64,000 nucleotides of DNA from positions 1 through 64,000 of the forward strand of contig NZ_BJYT01000019.1 of assembly GCF_007991655.1 (NCBI RefSeq), in the 5' to 3' direction. Source of the stretch: Segetibacter aerophilus (GTDB taxonomy: Bacteria > Bacteroidota > Bacteroidia > Chitinophagales > Chitinophagaceae). Under the pieces are notes generated by a model, which did not search any database, was not told where the DNA came from, and saw only the letters and a list, made by a program, of their open reading frames with translations. Positions 36,408 to 44,278 of this stretch are shown here, piece after piece. Numbering within the stretch: position 1 is the first letter of the stretch; each line of letters starts with the position of its first letter. The position numbers and the translations under genes are program-made.

Positions 36408-37304
36408 CTATTTCAGCAAAGTTCTCAAACTTAAAAAGATAAGTAACACTCCAACTAAAATTGTAATTGGTTTTCGTGGTATTTTGTTTACGAGATACGC
36501 ACTTAATGGAGCACCAATTAGTCCACCTATAACCAAGCCCGCAATTACCCGCCAGCCGCTAATGCCGTCGAATAGTATGAAAGTAATTCCGCTTGCAAAG
36601 GAGATTGCAAATTCCGCAGTATTAACTGAACCGATGGTATAGCGCGGATTTCTTCCCTGACCCAAAAGTGTTGAGGTTACAATGGGGCCCCATCCGCCGC
36701 CTCCAATAGAGTCCATAAAACCTCCAAAAACAGCAAGGAGACCGAGCTGCTTTGTTTTCTTTTTAATTAGGTTTTTTCGTAGTCCTTTAATGATAATTAT
36801 AACAGCCAAAACAATCATATAGACTGCTATATAAGGTTTGATCACTTTCCCATCTATTACATCTGCCAGTAAATAAGCACCTAATACCGAACCAATAACG
36901 CCAGGAATAACAAGGTTGAGAACGAGCTTTTTATTGATGTTTTTAAACTTGTAGTGCGACAATGCAGAAGCCCCTGTTGTAAACATTTCAGCCACATGTA
37001 CTCCCATACTACTGGTAGCAGGATTAACTCCAAATGAAAGCAAAAACGAAGTTGAAGTAGCACCGTAACCCATGCCCAATGTACCGTCGACCAGTTGTGC
37101 GAAAATTCCAATTAACAGGAAAACAACAAACTCGTAGTTAAGCCCATTTTTTACTTTTTCTATTGTAAAGCTTTCGTGATAATTTATTAGTAGAGTCAAT
37201 AACAGCCCGGTTAATAAAACTATTGGAATAATATACCATAGGTATTTTTTGGGCTTGGGGGCCAATGGAATAACCTCTATTCTTTCCATGTGCTCAGTAC
37301 TCAT
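36408..37304 (-). CDS. TauE/SafE family sulfite exporter-like permease
   Basis: A 298-residue membrane protein with about eight hydrophobic segments. The family repeats are clear: FAQLVDGTLGMGYGATSTSF (residues about 68-87) and GFMDSIGGGGWGPIVTSTLL (about 195-215), two inverted-topology halves of the TauE/SafE transporter fold. Members export sulfite, sulfoacetate or similar organic anions; the substrate here is unknown. It begins with a cytoplasmic ~20-residue segment and one extra span. Single gene. Confidence 0.88.
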   Translation of the reverse strand: MSTEHMERIEVIPLAPKPKKYLWYIIPIVLLTGLLLTLLINYHESFTIEKVKNGLNYEFVVFLLIGIFAQLVDGTLGMGYGATSTSFLLSFGVNPATSSMGVHVAEMFTTGASALSHYKFKNINKKLVLNLVIPGVIGSVLGAYLLADVIDGKVIKPYIAVYMIVLAVIIIIKGLRKNLIKKKTKQLGLLAVFGGFMDSIGGGGWGPIVTSTLLGQGRNPRYTIGSVNTAEFAISFASGITFILFDGISGWRVIAGLVIGGLIGAPLSAYLVNKIPRKPITILVGVLLIFLSLRTLLK

Positions 37305-37523
37305 ATACCTTATAATTTTACTTTCTGCTCGATAGACCAGCGAATTGTATGTCTGTCGCTGTTATTGAATGATCAAAACTTCTCAAAACGCGAAAGTAAT
37401 TGTTTTATATAAGTCTATCAAATTAATAGACTTTTTTTAGGCAAAAGCTTGTTAATGGTTTCGACAATGACATGAGTTAAGACCACAGACAGATTTTGAC
37501 TATGAAGATTTGAAAAACAAAAT

Positions 37524-37580
37524 GTACAAGTGTGTGACACAACAATGTTACTTTTTGGTGAACCGCTTGTTACCAAAAAA
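37524..37580 (+). repeat. GTACAAG dispersed element, copy 10
   Basis: Box 1 is GTACAAGTGTGTGACACAAC, then AATGTTAC, and exactly 25 nt after box 1 GTTACCAAAAAA. T/A subfamily, with T instead of A at position 10. It points into the 3' end of recF. Confidence 0.85.
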
Positions 37581-37581
37581 T

Positions 37582-38664
37582 TTATAACTCAATCAACTGA
37601 AATGGAACATGTAGATTACCTAGCGCCTGCTCGAGTCTTTCTTTGTGTGTATCTGTAATAAACACCTGGCTTCTGTTTTCAATGCATACATGGTGAAGGA
37701 GGTTTTGCATTCTGCCTGCGTCCAGCTTCTCAAAAACATCATCGAGCAAAAGAATAGGAGTGAAGCCTTTGGCTATAGCCAACTCATCAAACTCTTTAAG
37801 CTTTAAAGCAAAAAGCAAGCTTTTTCGCTGGCCCTGAGAAGCGATGTTTTTAAAATTTTCGTTGTTTAATTTCAGTTCTATGTCGTCTCTGTGTATCCCG
37901 ATGGTTGTTCTTTGCAACATCAGGTCCTTCTGTTTGAAAGTAGCTAAGAGCTTTTCAAAAGAGTCTTCGAACAGAGGGCTATAATAGGCTAGAATAACAG
38001 GCTCATGTGTTCCCGCAATTTTAAGATAGCTTTCTGCTACGCGGGGCAGATAGTTTGAAAGAAATTTTTTTCTGTAGTTAAAAATGTAATTGCCGGGCTT
38101 TACCAATTGCTGCGATAAAATATCGAGAAGAGACTCATCAAGGTATCCACGTTCCCCGGCTGACTTCAATAAACTGTTTCTTTGCTGCAGCACCTTATTA
38201 TAATCGATCAGGTTCTGTAGGTAATTTGAGTCCAGCTGACTTAGCAAGGTATCAAGGTATTTTCTCCTTGTTTCGCTGGTGCCCGTAATTAACTCAACGT
38301 CATCTGGCGCAATTACGACTGCTGGAAACTGGCCTATATGCGCACTAAATCTTTTGTAGTCTTCCCCGTTCCGCTGTATTTCCTTCTTATTATTTTCACG
38401 TAAAATGCAAACAACTTTTTCGGTTTCACCGTTCCTCGTAAAACTTCCTTCTATCCGCAAACCCTGCAAACCATGATGTACACTTGCGCTGTCGGTCTTG
38501 CTAAAATAGCTTTTAGTGAAACATAGAAAATAGATTGCGTCCAGAAGATTTGTCTTGCCAAGGCCGTTATTGCCACAAATGCCTACAATATTTTCCTTGA
38601 ACTGCAGGCTTTGTTGCCGATAGTTCTTAAACTGGTAAAGCGTAATATTATTTAGCTGCAGCAT
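37582..38664 (-). CDS. recF: DNA replication and repair protein RecF
   Basis: The 360-residue SMC-like ATPase loads RecA at single-strand gaps. Walker A VGICGNNGLGKTNLLDAIYF is at residues 28-47, the ABC signature appears in IASQGQRKSLLFALKLKEFD near 280, and Walker B in PILLLDDVFEKLDAGR near 310. The N-terminal LQLNNITLYQFKNYRQQSLQ strand is typical. A minus-strand -7-like TATCTTG lies only about 7 bp before the ATG, so the transcript could be nearly leaderless. It is divergent from pdhA. Confidence 0.93.
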   Translation of the reverse strand: MLQLNNITLYQFKNYRQQSLQFKENIVGICGNNGLGKTNLLDAIYFLCFTKSYFSKTDSASVHHGLQGLRIEGSFTRNGETEKVVCILRENNKKEIQRNGEDYKRFSAHIGQFPAVVIAPDDVELITGTSETRRKYLDTLLSQLDSNYLQNLIDYNKVLQQRNSLLKSAGERGYLDESLLDILSQQLVKPGNYIFNYRKKFLSNYLPRVAESYLKIAGTHEPVILAYYSPLFEDSFEKLLATFKQKDLMLQRTTIGIHRDDIELKLNNENFKNIASQGQRKSLLFALKLKEFDELAIAKGFTPILLLDDVFEKLDAGRMQNLLHHVCIENRSQVFITDTHKERLEQALGNLHVPFQLIEL

Positions 38665-38671
38665 GTGCCCG

Positions 38672-38678
38672 CAAGATA
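38672..38678 (-). promoter_or_regulatory. possible recF -7 box next to the start codon
   Basis: TATCTTG on the minus strand resembles TAnnTTTG and ends 7 bp before the recF ATG, which would place transcription start at or near the start codon. Weak on its own. Confidence 0.3.
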
Positions 38679-38801
38679 ATTGGAAAGGCTAAATGTTACC
38701 TGAAGTTCTAAACCTCGTCTTATCTGCGATACCTCAGCGAGCCATCTTAATTTAACGAGCGCTTGTTGTAACGACGCTGTAATGTGTACATTTCTTTTCC
38801 C

Positions 38802-38809
38802 TATATTTG
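38802..38809 (+). promoter_or_regulatory. -7 box TATATTTG for pdhA
   Basis: TATATTTG matches TAnnTTTG exactly and lies 20 bp before the GTG I chose as the pdhA start. If active, it rules out the upstream ATG at 38782, which would not be in the transcript. Confidence 0.45.
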
Positions 38810-38829
38810 CCGCTCAAAATTTTAGACAA

Positions 38830-39825
38830 GTGCCAACTAAATTTTCAAAGGAAACATATTTGTACTGGTATGAGTTGATGCAATTGATTCGCCAGTTTGA
38901 ATTGAAGGCAGAAGAGAAATACAAAATGGCAGGAAAGATCCGCGGATTTTTTCATGCGTACGTAGGCCAGGAAGCATTAGCTGCTGGTTGTATGACTGCA
39001 ACACGCCAGGAAGATCCTTTCATCACTGCTTACCGTGATCATGGTTGGGCATTGGCAAAGGGTGTTACTCCAAATGCATGTATGGCCGAACTGTATGGTA
39101 AAGCAACCGGCGCTGCAAAAGGTAAAGGTGGAAGTATGCACTTTTTTGGTGTCAAAGAATATTTCTTTGGTGGACATGGAATTGTTGGCGCACAAATAGG
39201 CACCGGTGCAGGATTGGCTTTTGCTGAACAATACAAAGGAACTGATAACGTAGTTCTTTGCTTCTTTGGTGATGGTGCTGCAAGACAAGGTATTCTTCAT
39301 GAAACCTTCAACATGGCCATGTTGTGGAAATTGCCTGTTGTATTTATTTGCGAGAACAACAACTACGCGATGGGTACTTCCGTCGAAAGAACCAGCAACG
39401 TAGTAGACATTTACAAGTTGGCTGATGCTTACGAAATGCCTGCAGACATGGTTGACGGAATGGATCCTGAGACTGTGCATGACGCCGTTGCTCGTGCAGT
39501 AAAAAGAGCCCGCGAAAAAGGTGGTCCTACTTTACTTGAAATGAAGACTTACCGTTACAAAGGTCACTCAATCAGCGATCCTCAAAAGTATCGTCGCAAG
39601 GAAGAACTGGATGAATACAAGACTAAGGATCCGATAACATTTGTTACCAAAGCAATACTTGACAATAAGTTTGCAACACAAGAAGAATTGGATGCGATAG
39701 ATGCAAGAATAAATGAGGTGGTTGAAGAAAGCGTTCGTTTTGCTGAAGAAAGCCCTTGGCCTGATGACAGCGAATTGTTGAAAGACGTGTATGCGGATGA
39801 GAATTATCAATTTATAGTTGACTAA
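38830..39825 (+). CDS. pdhA: pyruvate dehydrogenase E1 component, alpha subunit
   Basis: The enzyme decarboxylates pyruvate with thiamine diphosphate and passes the acetyl group to E2. I place the start at the GTG at 38830 (then PTKFSKETYLYWYELMQ), which matches relatives and follows a promoter-like box; the in-frame ATG at 38782 would add hydrophobic residues unlike the family. Visible features: AYVGQEALAAG near 40, the HGIVGAQIGTGAGLAFAEQY region near 117-137, and the TPP-binding stretch GDGAARQGILHETFNMA ending in NNYAMGT (about 148-187), with the phosphorylation-loop-like RYKGHSISDPQKYR. No pdhB is next to it; lpdA (E3) is in the window at 57.5 kb. Confidence 0.92.
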   Translation: MPTKFSKETYLYWYELMQLIRQFELKAEEKYKMAGKIRGFFHAYVGQEALAAGCMTATRQEDPFITAYRDHGWALAKGVTPNACMAELYGKATGAAKGKGGSMHFFGVKEYFFGGHGIVGAQIGTGAGLAFAEQYKGTDNVVLCFFGDGAARQGILHETFNMAMLWKLPVVFICENNNYAMGTSVERTSNVVDIYKLADAYEMPADMVDGMDPETVHDAVARAVKRAREKGGPTLLEMKTYRYKGHSISDPQKYRRKEELDEYKTKDPITFVTKAILDNKFATQEELDAIDARINEVVEESVRFAEESPWPDDSELLKDVYADENYQFIVD

Positions 39826-39828
39826 AAA

Positions 39829-39908
39829 AGTAAAAAGTAAAAAATAAAAAGTAAAAAGAAGGGAGCGGGAAGTGCAAACGACATTTTTCCTTTTGCCTTT
39901 TTCCTTTA
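39829..39908. repeat. intergenic word array (AAAAAGT / CCTTTTGCC words)
   Basis: After the pdhA stop come four copies of the word GTAAAAA or ATAAAAA, then GAAGGGAGCGGGAAGTGC, and then TTTTTCCTTTTGCCTTTTTC. The left half is A/G-rich and the right half C/T-rich, loosely inverted. The array ends just before the next gene. Confidence 0.55.
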
Positions 39909-39925
39909 AAAACAAACAAACAAAA

Positions 39926-40621
39926 ATGGCTGATACTAAAGTGCAGGAAGTTGTTGATGTAACGCGTAACTCTGATAATGCGACAGGTTTCTGGGAGAAA
40001 AATAAAAAATTAATAATAGGGCTTTTGGTAGCCCTTATTGTGGTTGTAGGAGGCTGGTTGTTGTACAAGAATATGATCGTTGCACCAAAGGAGGAGAAGG
40101 CTGCTGAGGCGATGTTTAAGGCAGAGGAATATTTTAGAAATGATAGTCTTGCAGTCGCTTTAAACGGTGATGGTCAGAACAAAGGTTTTTTGAACGTTAT
40201 TAAAAATTTCGACGGAACAAAAGCATCTAATCTTGCCCATTTCTACGCAGGAGTGATTTACCTGAAGACTCACGATTTCAATAATGCCGTGAAGCATTTG
40301 AAGGATTTTAGCACAGATTCTAAACAAATCCAAATGGTTGCTTACGGTCGTTTGGGTGATGCGTATAGCGAATTGGGTAAGAAAGATGAAGCGGTTGATT
40401 ATTACAAGAGGGCAGGTAAGGAGTTCGAAGCTGACCAGTTCAACTCTTCTGAGTTCCTTTTCCGTGCTGGCTACTTGTTGGAAAGCCTGGGTAAAAACAA
40501 AGAAGCCATAGATATCTATAAAGAAATAAAAGAGAAATATCCTAAAACCGAAAAAGGATTTTCTATCGACAAATACATCTATCGTCTGAGTGTTGAGAAA
40601 AACGATTTTAGCGTAAAATAA
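39926..40621 (+). CDS. membrane-anchored tetratricopeptide-repeat protein (YfgM-like)
   Basis: The 231-residue protein has a short cytoplasmic head, one transmembrane helix (KLIIGLLVALIVVVGGWLLY, residues about 32-51) and an outer TPR domain: SNLAHFYAGVIYLKTHDFNN, AYGRLGDAYSELGKKDEAVD, FLFRAGYLLESLGKNKEAID. This layout equals the YfgM/TPR_21 type of ancillary membrane protein. I chose the ATG at 39926 (MADTKVQEVV) because the upstream in-frame ATG lies in the word array. It is 1 bp from ribH, so the two are probably one transcript. Confidence 0.84.
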   Translation: MADTKVQEVVDVTRNSDNATGFWEKNKKLIIGLLVALIVVVGGWLLYKNMIVAPKEEKAAEAMFKAEEYFRNDSLAVALNGDGQNKGFLNVIKNFDGTKASNLAHFYAGVIYLKTHDFNNAVKHLKDFSTDSKQIQMVAYGRLGDAYSELGKKDEAVDYYKRAGKEFEADQFNSSEFLFRAGYLLESLGKNKEAIDIYKEIKEKYPKTEKGFSIDKYIYRLSVEKNDFSVK

Positions 40622-40622
40622 T

Positions 40623-41099
40623 ATGGCTACAAAAGGCAATACAGAATTAAACAAAGGCATCCCGTTATTACAGGATGCCTTTGTAATTATAGTGAAAACT
40701 GAATGGAACGCCCACATCATTGACAGGCTCGAAGCTGGTTGTATAAAGGTGTTAACTGAAAGTGGGGTAAAGTCAAAAACGATTGTTGTGCCTGGTGCTT
40801 TCGAAATTCCTTTCGCGATTAAATTGTTCCATGCAAACAGCGCCCAAGCTGCTGATGCATTTATTGCTTTGGGCACTGTAATCAAAGGAGATACACCCCA
40901 TTTTGATTATGTTTGTAAAGGTATCACCGACGGTGTAATGCAGCTTAATCTAAGCCTTGATGTTCCCACTATTTTTGGTGTGTTGACCGTTAACAACGAA
41001 GAGCAAGCTGAAGAACGAATTGGTGGTATTCACGGACACAAGGGAGAAGAAGCAGCTACAACGGCAATTAAAATGATTGCTTTAAAAAGAAGCATTTAA
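40623..41099 (+). CDS. ribH: 6,7-dimethyl-8-ribityllumazine synthase
   Basis: The 158-residue enzyme catalyses the penultimate step of riboflavin synthesis, joining 5-amino-6-ribitylaminouracil with dihydroxybutanone phosphate. Motifs: FVIIVKTEWNAHIIDRL, VVPGAFEIPFAIK, the catalytic His loop ALGTVIKGDTPHFDYVCKGI and FGVLTVNNEEQAEER with GHKGEEAATTAIKM. Length is typical. A perfect 12-bp hairpin lies within its first codons (40651-40684), which may affect translation or termination. Confidence 0.94.
   Translation: MATKGNTELNKGIPLLQDAFVIIVKTEWNAHIIDRLEAGCIKVLTESGVKSKTIVVPGAFEIPFAIKLFHANSAQAADAFIALGTVIKGDTPHFDYVCKGITDGVMQLNLSLDVPTIFGVLTVNNEEQAEERIGGIHGHKGEEAATTAIKMIALKRSI
40651..40684 (+). other. 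perfect hairpin inside the 5' end of ribH
   Basis: ACAAAGGCATCC and GGATGCCTTTGT form a perfect 12-bp stem with a 10-base loop, within codons 10-21 of ribH, with a short T-rich stretch after it. It looks like a terminator after the TPR gene but falls in coding sequence. Confidence 0.6.
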
Positions 41100-41109
41100 T
41101 AGTAGAAAT

Positions 41110-41166
41110 TTTTTTTGCCGGACAGAAGAAATTGGCCGTTGCATTGTTGCGTCGCACACTTGTACT
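41110..41166 (-). repeat. GTACAAG dispersed element, copy 11
   Basis: Minus-strand box 1 GTACAAGTGTGCGACGCAAC, then AATGCAAC, then TCCGGCAAAAAAAA about 24 nt further. C/G subfamily, pointing into the 3' end of ribH. Confidence 0.85.
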
Positions 41167-41243
41167 TTTAGTCTTTTTATTGATCATTTTTCTTAAGTCC
41201 ATATTACGGATGTAAGAGTTAAACTCCCTTTAAGGGCTAGGGC

Positions 41244-41963
41244 ATGAAGGTAGATATATTTATTCCTTGCTTTGTTGACCAGCTTTATCCTGAGACAGCT
41301 TTCAATATGGTGAAGGTGCTTGAGAAAGCGGGCTGCGACGTCAATTACAACAAAGACCAAACGTGTTGCGGCCAGCCAGCGTTTAACGCCGGTTTCTGGG
41401 AAGAAAGCAAAGCAGTTTGTTCTAAATTTTTAAAAGACTTCAAAGAAGCAGAATACATTGTTGCACCAAGTGCAAGCTGTGTTGGCTTCGTGAGGAATTA
41501 CTACAGCAAATTGTTCGATAATTCCTCCGATCACAACAACGTTATTAAAATAGCAGAAAAAACTTTTGAGTTCAGTGAGTTCCTGGTAAAGGTGCTAGGT
41601 ATGGATAAGTTTGGAGCTATGCTGGAAGGTAAAGCTACTTATCACGATAGCTGCGCAGGCTTACGGGAGTGCAAAATAAAAGAAGAGCCTCGCCGCTTGC
41701 TAGGCAATGTAAAAGGCCTCGAGATATTGGAGATGGATGATGTAGAAACTTGTTGTGGTTTCGGCGGTACCTTTTCTGTGAAATTCGAATCAATAAGCGT
41801 AGCAATGGCCGATCAAAAAGTTTCTCATGCATTGGCTACCGGTGCAAAATATCTTATCAGTACGGACCTTAGCTGCCTGATGCACCTTGATGGTTATATC
41901 AAAAATAAAGGTTACAACTTACAAACGTTGCATATAGCAGACGTACTCGCAAACGGCTGGTAA
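41244..41963 (+). CDS. lutA: LutA-like (Fe-S)-binding protein with two CCG domains
   Basis: A 239-residue protein of two Cys-rich (CCG) repeats: FIPCFVDQLYPETAFNMV...TCCGQPAFNAGFW (residues 5-50) and YHDSCAGLRECKIK...DDVETCCGFGGTFSVKF (about 133-180). This is the LutA/YkgE pattern, a subunit of the L-lactate oxidation complex that binds non-canonical iron-sulfur clusters. The partners LutB and LutC are not in the window beside it, so the name is by family only. It has its own space, upstream of a word array. Confidence 0.85.
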   Translation: MKVDIFIPCFVDQLYPETAFNMVKVLEKAGCDVNYNKDQTCCGQPAFNAGFWEESKAVCSKFLKDFKEAEYIVAPSASCVGFVRNYYSKLFDNSSDHNNVIKIAEKTFEFSEFLVKVLGMDKFGAMLEGKATYHDSCAGLRECKIKEEPRRLLGNVKGLEILEMDDVETCCGFGGTFSVKFESISVAMADQKVSHALATGAKYLISTDLSCLMHLDGYIKNKGYNLQTLHIADVLANGW

Positions 41964-41967
41964 GGAT

Positions 41968-42078
41968 AATTTGCAAATGACTCAATTCGAAAATTTGCAA
42001 ATGACTCAGTTCGAAAATTTGAAAATGAAAACGCAGTTGGCTGCAAATTCCTAATTCATAATTCCTAATTCAAAATTT
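41968..42078. repeat. tandem word array (24-bp period, then TAATTC words)
   Basis: AATTTGCAAATGACTCAATT followed by CGAA repeats with a 24-bp period from 41968 (second copy at 41992, third partial at 42016). The right half is ATTCCTAATTCATAATTCCT followed by AATTCAAAATTT. The two halves are only loosely inverted. It fills the whole gap between the LutA-like and EVE genes. Confidence 0.75.
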
Positions 42079-42087
42079 CCAATCCCC

Positions 42088-42498
42088 ATGGCTCATTGGC
42101 TTATAAAATCAGAACCAACAAAATATAGTTGGGACAAGTTTGTAGAAGAAAAGCAGACTTTTTGGGATGGAGTAAGAAACTACACAGCCCGAAATAATTT
42201 AAAAGCAATGAAGAAGGGCGATGAAGTTTTCTTCTATCACAGCAACGAAGGATTAGAGATAGTAGGTATTGCCAAAGTGGTAAAGGAAGCCTACCAGGAT
42301 CCCACAACCGACGACGCAAATTGGGTAGTGGTTGATTTAAAGCCAGTAAAAAAATTAAAGAAACCTGTTACGCTTGCTACAATCAAAGCAGATGTTCGGC
42401 TTGAAAAAATTGCACTGGTTAAGCTAGGTCGCTTGTCTGTCTGTCCAATAACAGACGAAGAATGGAAGATCATCCTCGAGTTAGGTGAAACTAAGTGA
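42088..42498 (+). CDS. EVE domain protein
   Basis: The 136-residue protein is a single EVE domain: HWLIKSEPTKYSWDKFVEEK at the start, DGVRNYTARNNLKAMKKGDE, VFFYHSN and GIAKVVKEAYQDPTTDDANW. EVE/YTH-like domains bind modified nucleotides (for example methylated cytosines or adenines) in a hydrophobic pocket; some take part in modification-dependent restriction, but this is a stand-alone form whose ligand is unknown. It is followed after 50 bp by a sirtuin. Confidence 0.88.
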   Translation: MAHWLIKSEPTKYSWDKFVEEKQTFWDGVRNYTARNNLKAMKKGDEVFFYHSNEGLEIVGIAKVVKEAYQDPTTDDANWVVVDLKPVKKLKKPVTLATIKADVRLEKIALVKLGRLSVCPITDEEWKIILELGETK

Positions 42499-42548
42499 TG
42501 ATATTAAGCAGATCCTACTCTGTAAGATTCGAAGACATTAATGGGAAT

Positions 42549-43250
42549 ATGGCTAAAAAGAAACTTGTAGTACTTACGGGTGCAGGCATTAGCGCAGAGA
42601 GCGGGCTTAAGACATTTCGCGACAGTGATGGACTGTGGGAAGGATACAATGTGTACGAAGTGGCTACTCCCACTGGCTTTGCTAAAAATCCTGAGCTGGT
42701 GTTGGAGTTCTATAATATGAGGCGCAAGAATGTTGCTGAAGCCAAACCAAATGCAGCTCATATTGGTTTAGCTGCACTTGAAGAGGATTTTAACGTAACG
42801 ATTATTACGCAAAATATAGATGACTTGCATGAAAGGGCAGGTAGTACTAATGTCTTGCATCTTCACGGTGAGATTTTTAAAATGCGAAGTGTAACTAACC
42901 CAACGCTCATCTCAGAGATCAGGGGAGACATACATGTTGGTGACCTTGCAGCAGACGGAGGACAACTGAGACCTCATATAGTCTGGTTCGACGAATTAGT
43001 TCCAATGATTGAAGTTGCTGTAGAGGTGGTTAGTACGGCCGAAATCTTTGTGGTCGTGGGTACGTCACTACTTGTTTATCCTGCTGCAAGTTTAGTTAAT
43101 TACGCTCCCCGGTTTGTTCCAAAATATATTATTGACAAGTCTATTCCATATACGGGTAACATACCCAATCTTACTACTATCGAAAAGCCAGCAACGGAAG
43201 GCGTCGCAGAGCTGAAGCGAATTTTATCTGTGGATAGCCTCGATGTTTAA
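42549..43250 (+). CDS. cobB: NAD-dependent protein deacylase (sirtuin), zinc-Cys-less
   Basis: The 233-residue protein starts at ATG 42549 (MAKKKLVVLTGAGISAESGL); the in-frame start at 42495 adds an unneeded segment overlapping the EVE stop. Sirtuin motifs: GAGISAESGLKTFRDSDGLW, YNMRRKN (the Tyr and Arg expected for succinyl/malonyl-lysine preference), TQNIDDLHERAGS, the catalytic His in HLHGEIFKMRS and GTSLLVYPAASLV. The two CxxC zinc pairs are absent (the site reads MRSVTNPT), as in other Bacteroidota members, so the structure must manage without zinc. Removes acyl groups from lysines using NAD. Confidence 0.88.
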   Translation: MAKKKLVVLTGAGISAESGLKTFRDSDGLWEGYNVYEVATPTGFAKNPELVLEFYNMRRKNVAEAKPNAAHIGLAALEEDFNVTIITQNIDDLHERAGSTNVLHLHGEIFKMRSVTNPTLISEIRGDIHVGDLAADGGQLRPHIVWFDELVPMIEVAVEVVSTAEIFVVVGTSLLVYPAASLVNYAPRFVPKYIIDKSIPYTGNIPNLTTIEKPATEGVAELKRILSVDSLDV

Positions 43251-43365
43251 TTTACCAGATGTAGAACGTAGTGTGGCCTGTAAATTTGGCAAATCTCCAA
43301 AACCGATCTTTATACCCCAGTTACAGCGCATACAGCCCGGGAAGCAGGTGCAACAAGTTATAAAA

Positions 43366-43423
43366 GTACAAGTGTGCGACGCAACAAAAGATGCCATAAC
43401 CCCTTTGTTGGTTTCATAAAAAC
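43366..43423 (+). repeat. GTACAAG dispersed element, copy 12
   Basis: Box 1 GTACAAGTGTGCGACGCAAC, then AAAAGATG, and at 25 nt GTTTCATAAAAAC. C/G subfamily, pointing at the ABC ATPase gene 66 bp further on. Confidence 0.85.
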
Positions 43424-43431
43424 TATCCCAT

Positions 43432-43464
43432 TTTGTTTTAAACCGTTAGCGTACTATAACTTTA
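43432..43464 (+). promoter_or_regulatory. promoter candidate for the ABC ATPase operon
   Basis: TTTG at 43432-43435 and TAACTTTA at 43457-43464 are 21 bp apart, near the Bacteroidota spacing, with one mismatch in the -7 box (A for the last G). The ATG follows 25 bp later. Copy 12 of the GTACAAG family ends just upstream. Confidence 0.4.
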
Positions 43465-43489
43465 ACCCTTTTTAAAGCCCTTTTGCAGA

Positions 43490-44248
43490 ATGAATAAAAT
43501 AATAGAGGTAGAGAAGTTGGTGAAAATGTATGGCGATTTTACTGCAGTCAAAGGCATTAGTTTTAGTGTTGATGAGGGGGAAATATTTGGTTTGCTCGGA
43601 CCGAATGGAGCAGGAAAAAGTACTACACTTGAGATCATTGAAACCCTTCGTTCGAAAACTTCGGGTAAGGTTTTGGTTGATGGAATGGATCTCGACAAAC
43701 AGCCAAACGATATAAAAAAGATTATCGGGGTACAGCTGCAAACTTCAGGATACTACCCGGGCCTTAACTTAACAGAGCTGATAGAATTGTTTAACGGGCT
43801 GTACAATAGGAGCGTAGATGCAACGCAGCTGTTGCAGATGGTAAACCTAAAGGATAAAGCAAAAGCCAAATTCAAGGAATTAAGTGGTGGGCAGAAGCAA
43901 CGGTTTTCGATAGCAACTACTTTAATCAATCAACCTAAGATCATTTTTTTAGACGAGCCAACTACGGGTCTCGATCCCCAGGCTCGCCGCAACCTTTGGG
44001 ATTTAATCAGGGATATTCGCGACAAAGGAACAACCGTAATCATCACTACTCACTACATGGATGAAGCGGAAGTTTTATGCGATAGGGTAGCAGTAATAGA
44101 TTCAGGCGAAATTATTGCTATAAACTCTCCGGATAAGATGATTGATGACCTCGTGGCTTCAGGCTTTGAAAGAAAAAAAGAAGTTAAAGCTGCGACGCTC
44201 GAGGATGTTTTTATTAATCTTACAGGCAAATCTTTACGCGAAGAATAA
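43490..44248 (+). CDS. ABC transporter ATP-binding protein
   Basis: A complete 252-residue ATPase of the ABC-2 exporter type (drug/lipid export): Walker A GLLGPNGAGKSTTLEII, Q-loop in IGVQLQTSGYYPGLNL, signature LSGGQKQRFSIATTL, Walker B KIIFLDEPTTGLDPQARR and the H-loop TTHYMDEAEVLC. No membrane subunit lies beside it; downstream are an FKBP isomerase, a YfiT protein and a Nudix hydrolase in one close run. The permease must be elsewhere or absent, so the transported substance is unknown. Confidence 0.92.
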   Translation: MNKIIEVEKLVKMYGDFTAVKGISFSVDEGEIFGLLGPNGAGKSTTLEIIETLRSKTSGKVLVDGMDLDKQPNDIKKIIGVQLQTSGYYPGLNLTELIELFNGLYNRSVDATQLLQMVNLKDKAKAKFKELSGGQKQRFSIATTLINQPKIIFLDEPTTGLDPQARRNLWDLIRDIRDKGTTVIITTHYMDEAEVLCDRVAVIDSGEIIAINSPDKMIDDLVASGFERKKEVKAATLEDVFINLTGKSLREE

Positions 44249-44278
44249 TTTATATTCAAACAATACCATTTATACGAC

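Noticed and set aside
38782-38829. upstream ATG start for pdhA
   Set aside because: A perfect -7 box lies inside this segment, and the extra residues do not resemble E1-alpha N-termini; GTG at 38830 fits better.
41968-42078. 24-bp tandem repeats as CRISPR or an origin iteron array
   Set aside because: Only 2.3 copies with no spacers, no replication gene nearby, and the right half is a different word; it fits the intergenic word-array class.
43243-43419. 58-codon plus-strand frame overlapping the sirtuin stop by 8 bp
   Set aside because: Its second half translates a GTACAAG element, so the open frame is probably accidental. Conservation in relatives could revive it.
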